Positions 7,725 through 16,071 of a stretch of DNA of 64,000 nucleotides are shown here, in pieces. This DNA comes from Pseudidiomarina sp. CB1. GTDB taxonomy: Bacteria > Pseudomonadota > Gammaproteobacteria > Enterobacterales > Alteromonadaceae. The notes beneath the pieces were generated by a model. The model had not been told where the DNA came from, made no database searches, and worked only from the letters and a program-made list of their open reading frames with translations. The position numbers and the translations under genes are program-made. Every line of letters starts with the position of its first letter. The first letter of the stretch is position 1. The stretch is from the NCBI RefSeq assembly GCF_024752025.1, contig NZ_JANTPU010000002.1, forward strand, positions 62,001 through 126,000. Reading direction: 5' to 3'.

Positions 7725-8246
7725 CTACTCTTCGCTCTTCGGTTTTAAGTTTGCCACAACTTCACTGGCGTCGTAGCTGTGTTTGTCTTGTGGCTGAGAG
7801 CCACTTCCTAATTGAATGTCTAAAGTGACTTGGATATCACTGTCAGTGCGGCCGCCTACATGAATACCGGCGCTGAAGGCGCTACGTGGGTAATAACGTG
7901 TTTCGCAGCGGATCATGTTGCAGTAAGTCACCATATCACCACCAGCCATGCCATCGAAGCTATGATCGCGAATGGTTTCCTTGTCGATTTGTGTTTCACG
8001 GTGTGTAATCACGAACCAATCGTGATCATTTTCGAGAGTAACCTCAGCTGCACGTAACAACGCATAGTTCATGGCAGCGCCTTTATCACTGCCGCGTGCT
8101 TTAAATTCAACTTGATAGTCGGTGTCGGTAATTTTCGTTTCGGTGTAACCGTAACCACCATTTTCCGCGGCGCGATAGTCTGGTTCGCTGGCGCAAGCAC
8201 CTACAACGAATGATACAACTAAAACAACGAATGTACGGATTAGCAT
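7725..8246 (-). CDS. CC0125/CC1285-like lipoprotein (copy 1)
   Basis: A predicted lipoprotein of 173 aa. The signal peptide ends in the lipobox VGAC, and the mature part starts at the cysteine. The mature core contains GYGYTETKITDTDYQVEFKARG followed at about residue 60 by the alanine-rich helix MNYALLRAAEVTLENDHDWFVI. The same core occurs in the next gene, so the two are tandem paralogues. I recognise the domain as one found in lipoproteins of unknown function. ATG 8246 is preferred over GTG 8252 because GGAG lies 5 nt before the ATG and overlaps the GTG. A 71-bp gap separates the two copies. Confidence 0.75.
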   Translation of the reverse strand: MLIRTFVVLVVSFVVGACASEPDYRAAENGGYGYTETKITDTDYQVEFKARGSDKGAAMNYALLRAAEVTLENDHDWFVITHRETQIDKETIRDHSFDGMAGGDMVTYCNMIRCETRYYPRSAFSAGIHVGGRTDSDIQVTLDIQLGSGSQPQDKHSYDASEVVANLKPKSEE

Positions 8247-8317
8247 AATCACTCCTTAGTTCGTGAAGTAACTAACTAAAAGATAGTACATTCTTCTTTA
8301 CATTTCGAACGCTTTAC

Positions 8318-8833
8318 TTAATCTTTAGAAGCTTGGTGAGCATCAATTACTTGTTGTGCGTCATAAACAAACTTCGGTTCAGGGCGTTCACCTCTGCCAA
8401 ACAAAACGGTGAGTTCGACGGTAAAATCTGCGCGTTCAGCCTGCTCAATGTTGACGCCATCGCTACCATACTTGCGCGAAGCAGGCACACTTCCGCACAA
8501 GTCCGAAGTGCAATCAGCAATGGTATCGACGTCGACACTGGTTTCGGTGTTATGCGCCAAACGCTTGCCGGTGACGTCTTTCTCGCTGACGACAAACCAC
8601 TCATAGCCTTGCGCTATTGTTAGCTCAGCGGCCCGCAACAAAGCATAATCTGTGGCTTGATTGGCATCGGTATCGCGAGATTTGTAGCGCACCCAATACA
8701 TATCTGTCGCAAGTTGTTTATCGGCGTAACCGAATCCACGATCGTTAGCAGGCTGGTAGACGGAATGCGCGCTACAAGCTACCAAAGAACCGATGAGTAA
8801 AATTGAAAGAATGAGTGAAGCTAATTTATACAT
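8318..8833 (-). CDS. CC0125/CC1285-like lipoprotein (copy 2)
   Basis: A predicted lipoprotein of 171 aa with lipobox LVAC. Its core parallels that of copy 1: GFGYADKQLATDMYWVRYKS, then a TDYALLRAAELTIAQGYEWFVV helix-strand. The C-terminal third also aligns in plan (DFTVELTVLFG here, DIQVTLDIQLG in copy 1). Copy 2 has a cysteine pair (DCTSDLC) where copy 1 has TYCNMIRC. ATG 8833 is chosen because GGAG precedes it by 6 nt; an upstream in-frame TTG lacks such a site. The copies have diverged strongly, so the duplication is old. The function is unknown, and the location is probably the outer or inner membrane facing the periplasm. Confidence 0.75.
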   Translation of the reverse strand: MYKLASLILSILLIGSLVACSAHSVYQPANDRGFGYADKQLATDMYWVRYKSRDTDANQATDYALLRAAELTIAQGYEWFVVSEKDVTGKRLAHNTETSVDVDTIADCTSDLCGSVPASRKYGSDGVNIEQAERADFTVELTVLFGRGERPEPKFVYDAQQVIDAHQASKD

Positions 8834-8937
8834 GCTGTACTCCAAAATGGTGTAACCGAAAATAGCTATAATCGAAAGTATAGGTGTTACGGTATTAACT
8901 TGTCTTTAGTTCATAAAATTGGTTAAAATGCGCCCGT

Positions 8938-9121
8938 CTTAGGGGAGTAGTCAACTCGCTGGTATCCATTTACGCGGCGAGAGAATACGTCAACATAATT
9001 GAGCCCTCATTGGCTCATGGTGTATTCGTTTCGGGCCACCGAAACTGGCAAGACCTGAGGTAAAGAGCAACCGCTACTTGGCGGGGGTTGCTGTTTGCCT
9101 TGGTATCAGGTCCCGCCGGAG
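8938..9121 (+). ncRNA. yybP-ykoY manganese riboswitch with expression platform
   Basis: The leader of the Mn exporter gene carries both conserved ends of the yybP-ykoY aptamer: CTTAGGGGAGTAG at 8939-8951 and GGCAAGACCTGAG at 9047-9059. The outer stem pairs CTTAGG with CCTGAG. Class members bind Mn2+ and turn on manganese exporters. Downstream, three pairings compete. A hairpin AGCAACC/GGTTGCT spans 9066-9092. GACCTGA (9052-9058) can pair with TCAGGTC (9106-9112). GGCGGG (9080-9085) can pair with CCCGCC (9112-9117), directly beside the ribosome site GGAG (9118-9121). The aptamer is confident; the switching mechanism is inference. Confidence 0.88.
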
Positions 9122-9127
9122 TACATC

Positions 9128-9688
9128 ATGGAAGCACTCATTACTTCAACTATAACCGTTGCACTGGCAGAAATCGGCGACAAAACGCAATTGCTGAGCC
9201 TGTTGTTGGTGGCGCGCTATCGTCAAAAATGGCCGATCATCGTCGGGATTGTAGCTGCCACGCTCATCAACCATTTCATCTCAGCTTGGTTTGGCCAATG
9301 GTTCGCCGGTTGGCTACCCGCGAACTATGCAAGCATGATCATAGCAATAAGCTTTGTTGTTATTGGTTTATGGGTATTGGTTCCTGACAAGCTTGATGAT
9401 GAAGAAGCGAATTGCGGTTGCTACGGAGCACTCTGCGCTACCTTCATACTCTTCTTTTTAGCTGAAATCGGCGATAAAACGCAGGTAGCGACAGTCGTTC
9501 TTGGTGCTCAGTATGCTAGTGTGATTTGGGTTACGCTTGGCACTACGCTGGGCATGCTTATAGCTAATGTTCCGGTAGTGCTTATGGGTGATAAGTTGAT
9601 GAAGTATGTGCCGTTGAACATCGTTCGATACATTGCCGCCTCAGTTTTTATTATCTTGGGTTTGCTCGGTATATGGTGGAGTAGTTAA
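9128..9688 (+). CDS. mneA: MneA-type Mn2+ exporter (UPF0016 / GDT1 / TMEM165 family)
   Basis: A small membrane cation exporter of 186 aa with two homologous halves. Each half carries the family motif E-x-G-D-K-T-Q: AEIGDKTQ at residues 14-21 and again at about 112-119. In Vibrio cholerae the homologue MneA exports manganese. The upstream yybP-ykoY riboswitch makes the same substrate very likely here. ATG 9128 is chosen because GGAG lies 6 nt before it and the first motif must follow a short N-terminal helix; the longer open frame from 9095 would begin inside the riboswitch. The stop TAA is followed immediately by the ATG of the GNAT gene. Confidence 0.9.
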   Translation: MEALITSTITVALAEIGDKTQLLSLLLVARYRQKWPIIVGIVAATLINHFISAWFGQWFAGWLPANYASMIIAISFVVIGLWVLVPDKLDDEEANCGCYGALCATFILFFLAEIGDKTQVATVVLGAQYASVIWVTLGTTLGMLIANVPVVLMGDKLMKYVPLNIVRYIAASVFIILGLLGIWWSS

Positions 9689-10216
9689 ATGACGATTATC
9701 TGTAGTGACAGTGGTATTGTACTGCGTGAAGTGAACACCGACGATGCAGATTTTATTTTCGAACTTTATACTGGCGACGATTTCCGCAAAAACATTGGTG
9801 ATCGCGGCATTCATTCTCGGCAACAGGCGGCTGAGTATATTAAACACAAGCTGCAAGCGAGTTACGCTATGCATGGCTTTGGCTTATGGGTAATTGAGGC
9901 TGATGGAGAGACGGTCGGCGTGTGCGGCCTTGTGCTGCGTGATTATTTACCGCATCCAGACTTAGGTTTTGCGTTGTTACCTACACATTATGGTCACGGC
10001 CTCGCTAGGAGGGCGGCAAAGCTAACGCTAAAGTACGCAGCGGAAAACTTGCACCTACAAACGGTTTTGGCCATCACCCATCCTGCCAATAGTGCAAGTC
10101 AAAGGCTCTTGCAGGGTCTTGGCTTCGTCCAAGTCGAGGCAACCATTGAACCCGCAACTGGCGAACGGCTACAGACGTTGAGTTTGACTATGACCAAGAT
10201 GAAGGCTTTCGAATGA
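9689..10216 (+). CDS. GNAT N-acetyltransferase (RimJ/RimL type)
   Basis: A 175-aa acetyl-CoA-dependent acetyltransferase of the group that includes RimJ, RimL and spermidine acetyltransferases. The fold markers are ILREV-type strand 1 (IVLREVNTDDADFIFELY), a degenerate acetyl-CoA loop (LPTHYGHGLARRAAKLTLKYA at about residues 98-118) and the late ITHPANSASQRLLQGLGF segment. The substrate cannot be deduced. The start ATG abuts the mneA stop with GGTGGAG inside mneA, and the end overlaps yjjG by 4 bp (ATGA), so the three genes form one Mn-responsive transcript unless an internal promoter exists. Confidence 0.83.
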   Translation: MTIICSDSGIVLREVNTDDADFIFELYTGDDFRKNIGDRGIHSRQQAAEYIKHKLQASYAMHGFGLWVIEADGETVGVCGLVLRDYLPHPDLGFALLPTHYGHGLARRAAKLTLKYAAENLHLQTVLAITHPANSASQRLLQGLGFVQVEATIEPATGERLQTLSLTMTKMKAFE

Positions 10217-10902
10217 CCCTAACGAACTATGACTGGCTGTTATTTGACGCCGACGAGACACTCTTCTCTTTTGACGCTTATGCTGGGTTGCGCCATTTGT
10301 TTGGTGGGTATGGCGTCCACTTTACGCAAGCTGATTACACGGATTATCAGCAGCTCAACAAGCCCTTGTGGGATGCCTACCAAGCCGGAACAATTAATGC
10401 CAAGCAGCTGCAGCGACAACGGTTTGCCAAGTGGGCGGCAACACTTGAAGTCACCGCCGATGAGCTGAATACAGGTTTTATGGCGGCGATGGCCGAAATT
10501 TGCCAACCATTAGAGGGTGCACGTTCGCTGTTAGAAAGCGCGCGAGTATCGGCAAAAATAGGCATCGTGACCAACGGCTTCACCGAGCTACAAGAAGCAC
10601 GATTACAGCAGACAGGGTTAAGCGATTTGATAGATTTAGTGGTCATTTCGGAACAGGTTGGGGTAGCAAAGCCAGCGCCCGAAATTTTTGCTCATGCATT
10701 ACAGAAAATGCAACAAAGCGACCGTCAGCGTGTGCTTATGACCGGCGACAATCCACATTCGGATGTCATTGGCGCACAACGCAGTGGCCTGCATGCGTGT
10801 TGGCTAAATCATCATGGCGAGCCTTATCCGTTAAACCCGCCACCGCATTATGAAGTACGCTCATTACCAGAGCTTCAGCAACTCTTAACTGGCACCAATT
10901 AG
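10213..10902 (+). CDS. yjjG: YjjG-like pyrimidine 5'-nucleotidase (HAD family)
   Basis: HAD-superfamily phosphatase that dephosphorylates pyrimidine nucleotides, including non-canonical ones, and so cleans the nucleotide pool. The 229-aa protein shows the HAD motifs in order: nucleophile DADET (residues 12-16), TNG (about 118-120), lysine in AKPAPEIF, and acidic GDNPHSD. HADs need a divalent metal. The 4-bp overlap with the GNAT gene implies coupled translation. The 3' end overlaps the convergent peptidase gene by 18 bp, so no terminator fits between them. Confidence 0.9.
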   Translation: MTLTNYDWLLFDADETLFSFDAYAGLRHLFGGYGVHFTQADYTDYQQLNKPLWDAYQAGTINAKQLQRQRFAKWAATLEVTADELNTGFMAAMAEICQPLEGARSLLESARVSAKIGIVTNGFTELQEARLQQTGLSDLIDLVVISEQVGVAKPAPEIFAHALQKMQQSDRQRVLMTGDNPHSDVIGAQRSGLHACWLNHHGEPYPLNPPPHYEVRSLPELQQLLTGTN

Positions 10903-11571
10903 CTTACCGGCTTGCTTGACGAGCCAACGAAACAGGCGTAACTGACTCGGCACGTAGAACAAATATTCTGGGTGCCACTGCACCCCTAGAAGCGGACGTT
11001 CATCGGTACTTTCAATCGCCTGTGGTATTTCGTCAAGGTCATGGGCGACAATCCGCAAGTGTTCGCCAACGTCATGCACTGCTTGGTGGTGTAAGCTATT
11101 TACCCGCAACTTGCGTTTATGGACGACTTTCGCTAAGTAGCTGTCGCCGCGAACAAAAACTTGCTTCGTTGGCAGTAAGCCTGGGCGATTGTAGGTATGT
11201 TCGCGTAGGTGGCGAATGTCATCATATAAATTACCACCATGCACCACGTTAATAAGTTGCGCACCACGACAAATGCCGAGCATTGGAAGGCCGTCCCTCA
11301 GCGCTTTCTTAATCCAGCGGATCTCGAGGTCATCGCGCTCTGGATCGTGCTTTACCTTTCCCTGTAGTGTACCGCCGTAGTGCTCCGGTGAAATATCGCT
11401 ACCGCCACCAATAATGAGACCTTGTAGCGGAAGACCTGAGGGGCGGTGGTGTACACTGATGCGCTCGATTTCCGCACCGCAAAGCCAGAGTGCCAAACGG
11501 GTACTCCACCAGCTTGGTGACCATTTTTTTCCAGCGCCCGTGACGCCTATGCGAGGTTTTCTTTGAGCCAT
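10885..11571 (-). CDS. Class I glutamine-amidotransferase-like peptidase (PuuD / peptidase C26 type)
   Basis: A cysteine hydrolase of the gamma-glutamyl-GABA hydrolase group (228 aa). The triad is visible: C101 in GICRGAQ, H200 and E202 in QWHPE. GGGSDISPEHY is the usual oxyanion-side loop. The tryptophan-rich start (WSPSWWSTRLALWLCGAE) is like the version that travels with amidoligases and differs from free PuuD. The gene overlaps the amidoligase by 25 bp, so the pair probably works on the same substrate: one enzyme forming an amide or isopeptide bond and the other cleaving or supplying the amine. ATG 11571 is chosen because the conserved RKPRIGVTG starts there; ATG 11592 is possible. Neither has a good ribosome site. 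Confidence 0.82.
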   Translation of the reverse strand: MAQRKPRIGVTGAGKKWSPSWWSTRLALWLCGAEIERISVHHRPSGLPLQGLIIGGGSDISPEHYGGTLQGKVKHDPERDDLEIRWIKKALRDGLPMLGICRGAQLINVVHGGNLYDDIRHLREHTYNRPGLLPTKQVFVRGDSYLAKVVHKRKLRVNSLHHQAVHDVGEHLRIVAHDLDEIPQAIESTDERPLLGVQWHPEYLFYVPSQLRLFRWLVKQAGKLIGAS

Positions 11572-12527
11572 TTGGAGACGTGCTCTACCCATGGTTGACG
11601 TGCTACTCCCAGCATCGGGCGGTCAGCGGCGAGAAATGCAGCAGATAATTCAGCTAAGGCCTTTGGTCGCTGCACGAGTTTCTCAATGGTGCAATAAATA
11701 CGCCACTCGTCTGCGAGCGACCAACGCGTGTCGTCAATGCGGCAATTGGGCAAACGATAGTGGAGCGTTGGTCGTGCGTTAACTTTGCCATCGGCAATAA
11801 CGCTAGCGACGCGCTTCTCATCGAGGTGAGAAAACAACGGCAGCATGTCCAAGGCGCGATTGCGACTAGGATTAGCGCTTAAGTAATCGTCTATGAGCTG
11901 CGCCATTTCTACGTTGTCGTACTGTAAGATTTGGCGTACGTAGTGCTCCGGATATAAGTCAATATAGGGGCTGAGCTTGCGCGAGGTATTAACGTGATGT
12001 TGTTCGACTAACCACCATTGCAACACGGCATAGGCCTGCATATAGGCGAGGATGGTCGCAGCCTCTAGGTTTGGAAGTTCAGGATTAATATGGGTGCCAT
12101 AAGCTGCGATGATGGACTCATCGGTGCCTTTTGCTCCCGCCTGGCGTAGCTCGCTGACCAGCGCATCGAGCGCGTCTAATGCATTGACTGCGATGGGCGG
12201 ACAAATCACCTCAACGGGAACAACAATACTGGCGGCTTGGCTCAACGAGTCAAGCCAGGCTTCGTCATTGGCTTTTTCGCCTTGCTCGGCGGCAATGCGT
12301 TGTAAAAACTGCCAATCAATTTCAACTTTGAACTCGCCAAGCTCAGTATCAACCAACCACTTCGCCGCACTTTTCGCGTAAGCGGAACCATTCAATGCAC
12401 GCGCGACAGCTTCCGCACTACTTGCGACATCAAGGCTAGAAAACTCAAGCTCAAAACCAACGCGCCGATAGCTGCCATTAGTGGTTTGCGGCTGTGGGGG
12501 CTGGCGAAAAGAAGTTATGTCGCTGAT
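11547..12527 (-). CDS. Amidoligase family protein with non-canonical start
   Basis: Putative COOH-NH2 ligase of the Amidoligase_2 family, related to the glutamine-synthetase fold and predicted to form amide bonds with ATP. Family motifs seen are GFELEF (residues 24-29 from my start), PVEVICPP (the ELVTPP equivalent), and AYGTHINPELP. The frame stays open upstream of the first in-frame canonical start (TTG at 12395), which would delete the GFELEF motif. Between the in-frame stop inside the kinase gene and that motif there is no ATG, GTG or TTG in frame. The best start is ATC at 12525-12527, behind TAGGAGGA (12531-12538), which overlaps the kinase stop codon. The protein is then 326 aa. An uncorrected sequence error cannot be excluded. 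Substrate unknown. Confidence 0.72.
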   Translation of the reverse strand: MSDITSFRQPPQPQTTNGSYRRVGFELEFSSLDVASSAEAVARALNGSAYAKSAAKWLVDTELGEFKVEIDWQFLQRIAAEQGEKANDEAWLDSLSQAASIVVPVEVICPPIAVNALDALDALVSELRQAGAKGTDESIIAAYGTHINPELPNLEAATILAYMQAYAVLQWWLVEQHHVNTSRKLSPYIDLYPEHYVRQILQYDNVEMAQLIDDYLSANPSRNRALDMLPLFSHLDEKRVASVIADGKVNARPTLHYRLPNCRIDDTRWSLADEWRIYCTIEKLVQRPKALAELSAAFLAADRPMLGVARQPWVEHVSKWLKENLA

Positions 12528-12535
12528 ACGTCCTC

Positions 12536-14827
12536 CTAACTGTCGAGTGCCTCGCGAATTTTATCGGCGAGCTCTTGCCGTCGATAGGGTTTACTCAATA
12601 ACTTAACGCCCGGATCAAGTCGGCCATGGTGGACAATGGCATTTTCAGTGTAGCCTGAAGTAAATAAAACTTTCATGTCAGGGTAGCGTTGTTGCGCAAG
12701 CGCTACAAGTTTCGGCCCGTTTAATTCACCCGGCATGACGACGTCAGAGAACAACAGGTCAAAGCTGTAACTTTCCAGCAGGCGCAATGCTTCATCACCC
12801 GAATGCGCAGGCTGCACCTGGTAGCCGAGTTCTTTGAGTTGGCTAATGACATGTTGTCGAACTAGATCGTCATCTTCAACCACCAATATGCTTTCGTTAC
12901 CACCTTGTCGAATAGCAGTAGACGGATCGGTAGCCACGTTATCCGAGGAGCTGAAACAACGTGGCAAATAGATTTTAACTGTGGTGCCGTGACCGACTTC
13001 CGAGTAAATCTTGATATGGCCATGCGATTGTTTTACGAAGCCATAGACCATACTAAGACCAAGTCCGCTGCCTTTGCCGCGTTCTTTGGTGGTAAAGAAC
13101 GGCTCGAAGGCTTGCCGAATGACCTCGGGTTTCATGCCGCTTCCGGTATCTGAAATCATAATTGCGGTATAGTCCCCAGCTTCGATTTCGCCATGAAGTT
13201 CGCTGTAGCTGTCGTCGAGCTGTGTATTGCGGGTTTCGATGGTGAGTTTGCCTTGACCATCCATGGCATCGCGCGCATTAATTGCGAGATTGAGCACTGC
13301 GGACTCGAGTTGCGGGGCGTCGACCTCGGTTAGCCACAAGTCCTGATTGGGCAAGTAATCAATTTTAATGCCCTCTGACAAAGTGCGTTGCAACAATGGC
13401 AGCATATTATCGAGTAATGCATTTACCTGTGTTGGCTTGGGCTCAAGCGGCTGGCGCCGCGCGAAGGCCAGTAAACGATTGGTAAGTTCGGAACCGCGTT
13501 CGGCGGCGTTGACGGTCATTTCCGCTAAGGCGCGAAGCCGATGTTCTTCAGGTAACTGCGCTGCAATCAACTCGGCGTTACCTAAAATAACCGTGAGTAA
13601 GTTATTAAAGTCATGTGCAACACCGCCGGTAAGCTGGCCTACGGCTTCCATTTTTTGTGCCTGGCGGAGCCGCTCGTCGACTTCTATTTGTGCCGTGACG
13701 TCACGAAAGTAAACTGCAAGACCATCTTTGGACGGGTACGCATTGACTTCGACCCAGTAATTTAAGGGCTCATAAAATTCGGTAAAGCGCGTGGTAACAC
13801 CATCACTGATCGCGCGGCGATATTCCTGTTCGAACACAGTCCCTACCGCCTCTGGGAATCGCTCCCAAATCGTATGACCGATAAGGGTTTGCTCGGTAGT
13901 TTGTAGTAGGCGTTCAGCCTGATGATTGACAAAAACAAAGCGCCAGTCATGATCGAGCATGAAAAAAGCATCGCTAATGTGTTCGAGAGTTTCTTTAAGT
14001 TGCTGGTTTACTTGAGTGGCGAGGGTTCGGGCTTCGACTAAGTCGGTAATATCTTGGAATGCACCTCGCACAGCGACAATTTTTCCGGTTGCATCGCGCT
14101 CAGCTTCACCAATACTACGAACCCAAAGCTCCCGACCCTTGGCTGTAACGAGTTCGGTCACAAGATCAAACGGAATCCCTTGCTCAAGGCAGCAGGTGAA
14201 AGCTTCGGCAACTTTAGTGCGGTAATCGGGTTTGTAAAAGCTGATGGCATCAGCAACTTCGGGAGCAAAGCCGGGCTCTTCGTCATGAATGGCGGCAGTT
14301 TCATCACTCCAGAACAGTTGTGCCGGCGTTATTGTGTAGCGCCACCAGCCTAATTTGGCAAAGCGTCCGGCGAGGCGCGCCAAAGTTGATGCTTGCTCGG
14401 CGGTTTGCTCGGCGCGCACTTGCGCGGTGACATCGACGACTGCATGGAGTAGGTATTGTAGCTCGCCTTTTGGATTAAAGATGGGTGAATTGGTGACTTG
14501 CCAGAAGCGCTCTACAAACCCGCCACCCTGTTCTGGTGGCCGCGGTATCGGGTAGCGGACGATACCCATCGTGTGAGGCTTTCGAGTGGCAATCACACGT
14601 TCAATCGACTGCTTTAAACTGGTGGTTCCAGAAACATCTTGGTCGTCGGGATCGTCAGGGAAAGCATCAAAGAGGTATTTGCCGATAATGTCATCGGCGC
14701 TACGCATGGTGGTTTGTAAATACCCCGAACTGGCCGCGACAATTGTCAGCTGTTCGGGCTCAAGAATCATCACGGGCATGCCGAGGGCATTAAAAATCAG
14801 AGCAAAATCAACCGCAGAATCGGTCAT
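12536..14827 (-). CDS. PAS-containing hybrid sensor histidine kinase
   Basis: Cytoplasmic hybrid kinase of 763 aa with no membrane segment. Order of parts: PAS about 5-138, PAS about 150-268 ([19 protein letters not shown]_3 type), PAS about 278-385, dimerisation helix with phospho-accepting H405 ([11 protein letters not shown]), HATPase with N517 ([11 protein letters not shown]), ISDTGSGM, and [12 protein letters not shown]-terminal receiver domain follows, with acceptor D695 in [11 protein letters not shown] 14827 has GAGG 5 nt before it and lies 7 bp after the EAL gene; the open frame extends upstream but lacks a ribosome site. The stop TAG is part of the ribosome site of the amidoligase, implying coupling. 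The signal sensed is unknown; redox or ligand sensing through PAS is possible. Confidence 0.87.
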   Translation of the reverse strand: MTDSAVDFALIFNALGMPVMILEPEQLTIVAASSGYLQTTMRSADDIIGKYLFDAFPDDPDDQDVSGTTSLKQSIERVIATRKPHTMGIVRYPIPRPPEQGGGFVERFWQVTNSPIFNPKGELQYLLHAVVDVTAQVRAEQTAEQASTLARLAGRFAKLGWWRYTITPAQLFWSDETAAIHDEEPGFAPEVADAISFYKPDYRTKVAEAFTCCLEQGIPFDLVTELVTAKGRELWVRSIGEAERDATGKIVAVRGAFQDITDLVEARTLATQVNQQLKETLEHISDAFFMLDHDWRFVFVNHQAERLLQTTEQTLIGHTIWERFPEAVGTVFEQEYRRAISDGVTTRFTEFYEPLNYWVEVNAYPSKDGLAVYFRDVTAQIEVDERLRQAQKMEAVGQLTGGVAHDFNNLLTVILGNAELIAAQLPEEHRLRALAEMTVNAAERGSELTNRLLAFARRQPLEPKPTQVNALLDNMLPLLQRTLSEGIKIDYLPNQDLWLTEVDAPQLESAVLNLAINARDAMDGQGKLTIETRNTQLDDSYSELHGEIEAGDYTAIMISDTGSGMKPEVIRQAFEPFFTTKERGKGSGLGLSMVYGFVKQSHGHIKIYSEVGHGTTVKIYLPRCFSSSDNVATDPSTAIRQGGNESILVVEDDDLVRQHVISQLKELGYQVQPAHSGDEALRLLESYSFDLLFSDVVMPGELNGPKLVALAQQRYPDMKVLFTSGYTENAIVHHGRLDPGVKLLSKPYRRQELADKIREALDS

Positions 14828-14834
14828 AGCTGCC

Positions 14835-16028
14835 TCACATGGGCTGCGACTGGCGATACTCCTTGAGCCAATCAAGTAATTTTTCAGGCGCCATCGGGCG
14901 TCCAATATAGAAGCCCTGTGCGTAATCGCATCCGGCCTTGGCGAGAATCTCTAAACTACGTTCATCTTCTACGCCCTCAGCAGTGATGGTCAATTTAAGG
15001 GCTTGTGCCAAGGCAATCAGCGCATCAACAATCTTTGCTGCTTCTTCTGATTGGGCGAGCGGGATAATAAAGTTTTTATCAATTTTTAATTCTGAAAAGG
15101 GCTGCCGTACCAACTGTTCCAGTGATGAATACCCGACACCAAAGTCATCGATCGCCAAAGCAAAGCCTTTTACCCGCAATTGCGTCAACATCTCCAAGGC
15201 GCCCGATGGGTTTTCTGCGGTACTCGTTTCGGTAATCTCGAGCTTTACGCGGTGTGGCGCCAAACGATGCTTGATACAAAGTGTCGTTAATTCGCTTGGG
15301 AATGTGGTGTCGGCAAAGCTGCTGGCAGAAGTATTGAGTGACAACGTATAGTCGGTATTACCAAGGTGATCGGCAAACCAGCGAATGGCACTTTCAAACA
15401 CTTGCTGCGTTAGCTCAGCGATGAGTCCGGAGCGCTCGGCCACTCCAACAAAGCGATCCGGCGTAATGATACTACCGTCTTTGTCATGCCAACGAACAAG
15501 TGCCTCAAAGCCCTTTACCGAACGATCTTGGCAGCTAATCTGTGGTTGTAGGTAAGCCACTAAACGGTGTTCGGCGAGGGCTTCTTTAAGTTGCGCTTCA
15601 CTGACTTCTTGTGCCTTGCTGTTATTACTGGGTGCTTTTACTTCGGCATCACTGTACTGGTTCAATAATGCGCGCAGAGCGCTGATGCGGAAGGGCTTAG
15701 GCAATACACCAGCAACCCGCAAACCACTCTCGTCGGCTGCGGTTTTTGCCGCATTGAGCACTTTTTCACCAAGCCCACTGACGATGATGATGGTGGCGAA
15801 GCACTGCTGTGAGGCCAGCTGGCGCATCACTTCGACGCCGTCGAGACCTGGCATAGCGAGATCTAAAACAATATGTGTGGGCGCAAAAGAACTAACTTCA
15901 CTAAAAAAGGTTTCAGCTTGAGTACAGGCTTTGGCTTGATAGCCTGCGGCTTGCGCCATTTCGCGGATGGTCATTCCGACTTGCTGGTCATCATCCAACA
16001 CCAACAAGCGTCCTAGCGTTACGGGCAT
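14835..16028 (-). CDS. Response regulator with EAL phosphodiesterase output
   Basis: Receiver plus c-di-GMP-specific phosphodiesterase (397 aa). The receiver has acidic DDD at 12-14, acceptor D56 (VLDLAMPG) and K111 (LPKPF). The EAL domain (about 145-390) has FEALVRW, LSLNTSA, EITETS, AIDDFGVGYSSL, ELKIDKNFI, TAEGVED and AQGFYIGRP. All motifs needed for metal binding and catalysis are present, so it should hydrolyse c-di-GMP. ATG 16028 is chosen because GAGGA lies 6-7 nt before it; ATG 16046 lacks one. It is the first gene of the operon with the hybrid kinase, which is its likely phosphodonor. Confidence 0.9.
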   Translation of the reverse strand: MPVTLGRLLVLDDDQQVGMTIREMAQAAGYQAKACTQAETFFSEVSSFAPTHIVLDLAMPGLDGVEVMRQLASQQCFATIIIVSGLGEKVLNAAKTAADESGLRVAGVLPKPFRISALRALLNQYSDAEVKAPSNNSKAQEVSEAQLKEALAEHRLVAYLQPQISCQDRSVKGFEALVRWHDKDGSIITPDRFVGVAERSGLIAELTQQVFESAIRWFADHLGNTDYTLSLNTSASSFADTTFPSELTTLCIKHRLAPHRVKLEITETSTAENPSGALEMLTQLRVKGFALAIDDFGVGYSSLEQLVRQPFSELKIDKNFIIPLAQSEEAAKIVDALIALAQALKLTITAEGVEDERSLEILAKAGCDYAQGFYIGRPMAPEKLLDWLKEYRQSQPM

Positions 16029-16052
16029 CCTGTATTCCTCAGACATGCATGT

Positions 16053-16071
16053 TGCGTCATCTGGTGACGCA
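16053..16071. promoter_or_regulatory. Inverted repeat at the predicted start of the EAL-kinase-amidoligase operon
   Basis: TGCGTCA-N5-TGACGCA is a perfect inverted repeat 25-43 nt before the EAL gene's ATG. A -10-like TATAAA on the minus strand (16076-16081) would place the transcription start near 16069, inside the repeat; the -35 (TTAAAA, 16099-16104) is weak. The repeat could be a repressor operator or a leader hairpin. No known regulator was matched. Confidence 0.5.

Noticed and set aside
8846-8937. Possible small gene between the lipoprotein and the riboswitch
   Set aside because: No start with a ribosome site and no frame of useful length; the interval is promoter sequence.
11547-12395. 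Amidoligase starting at TTG 12395 (282 aa)
   Set aside because: It would remove the conserved GFELEF segment, has no ribosome site, and ignores the strong site at 12531-12538 in the same frame.
12393-12477. Short ATG-started frame (ATG near 12477) upstream of the amidoligase
   Set aside because: It is out of frame with the conserved amidoligase motifs, ends in TGA after 28 codons, and has no ribosome site.
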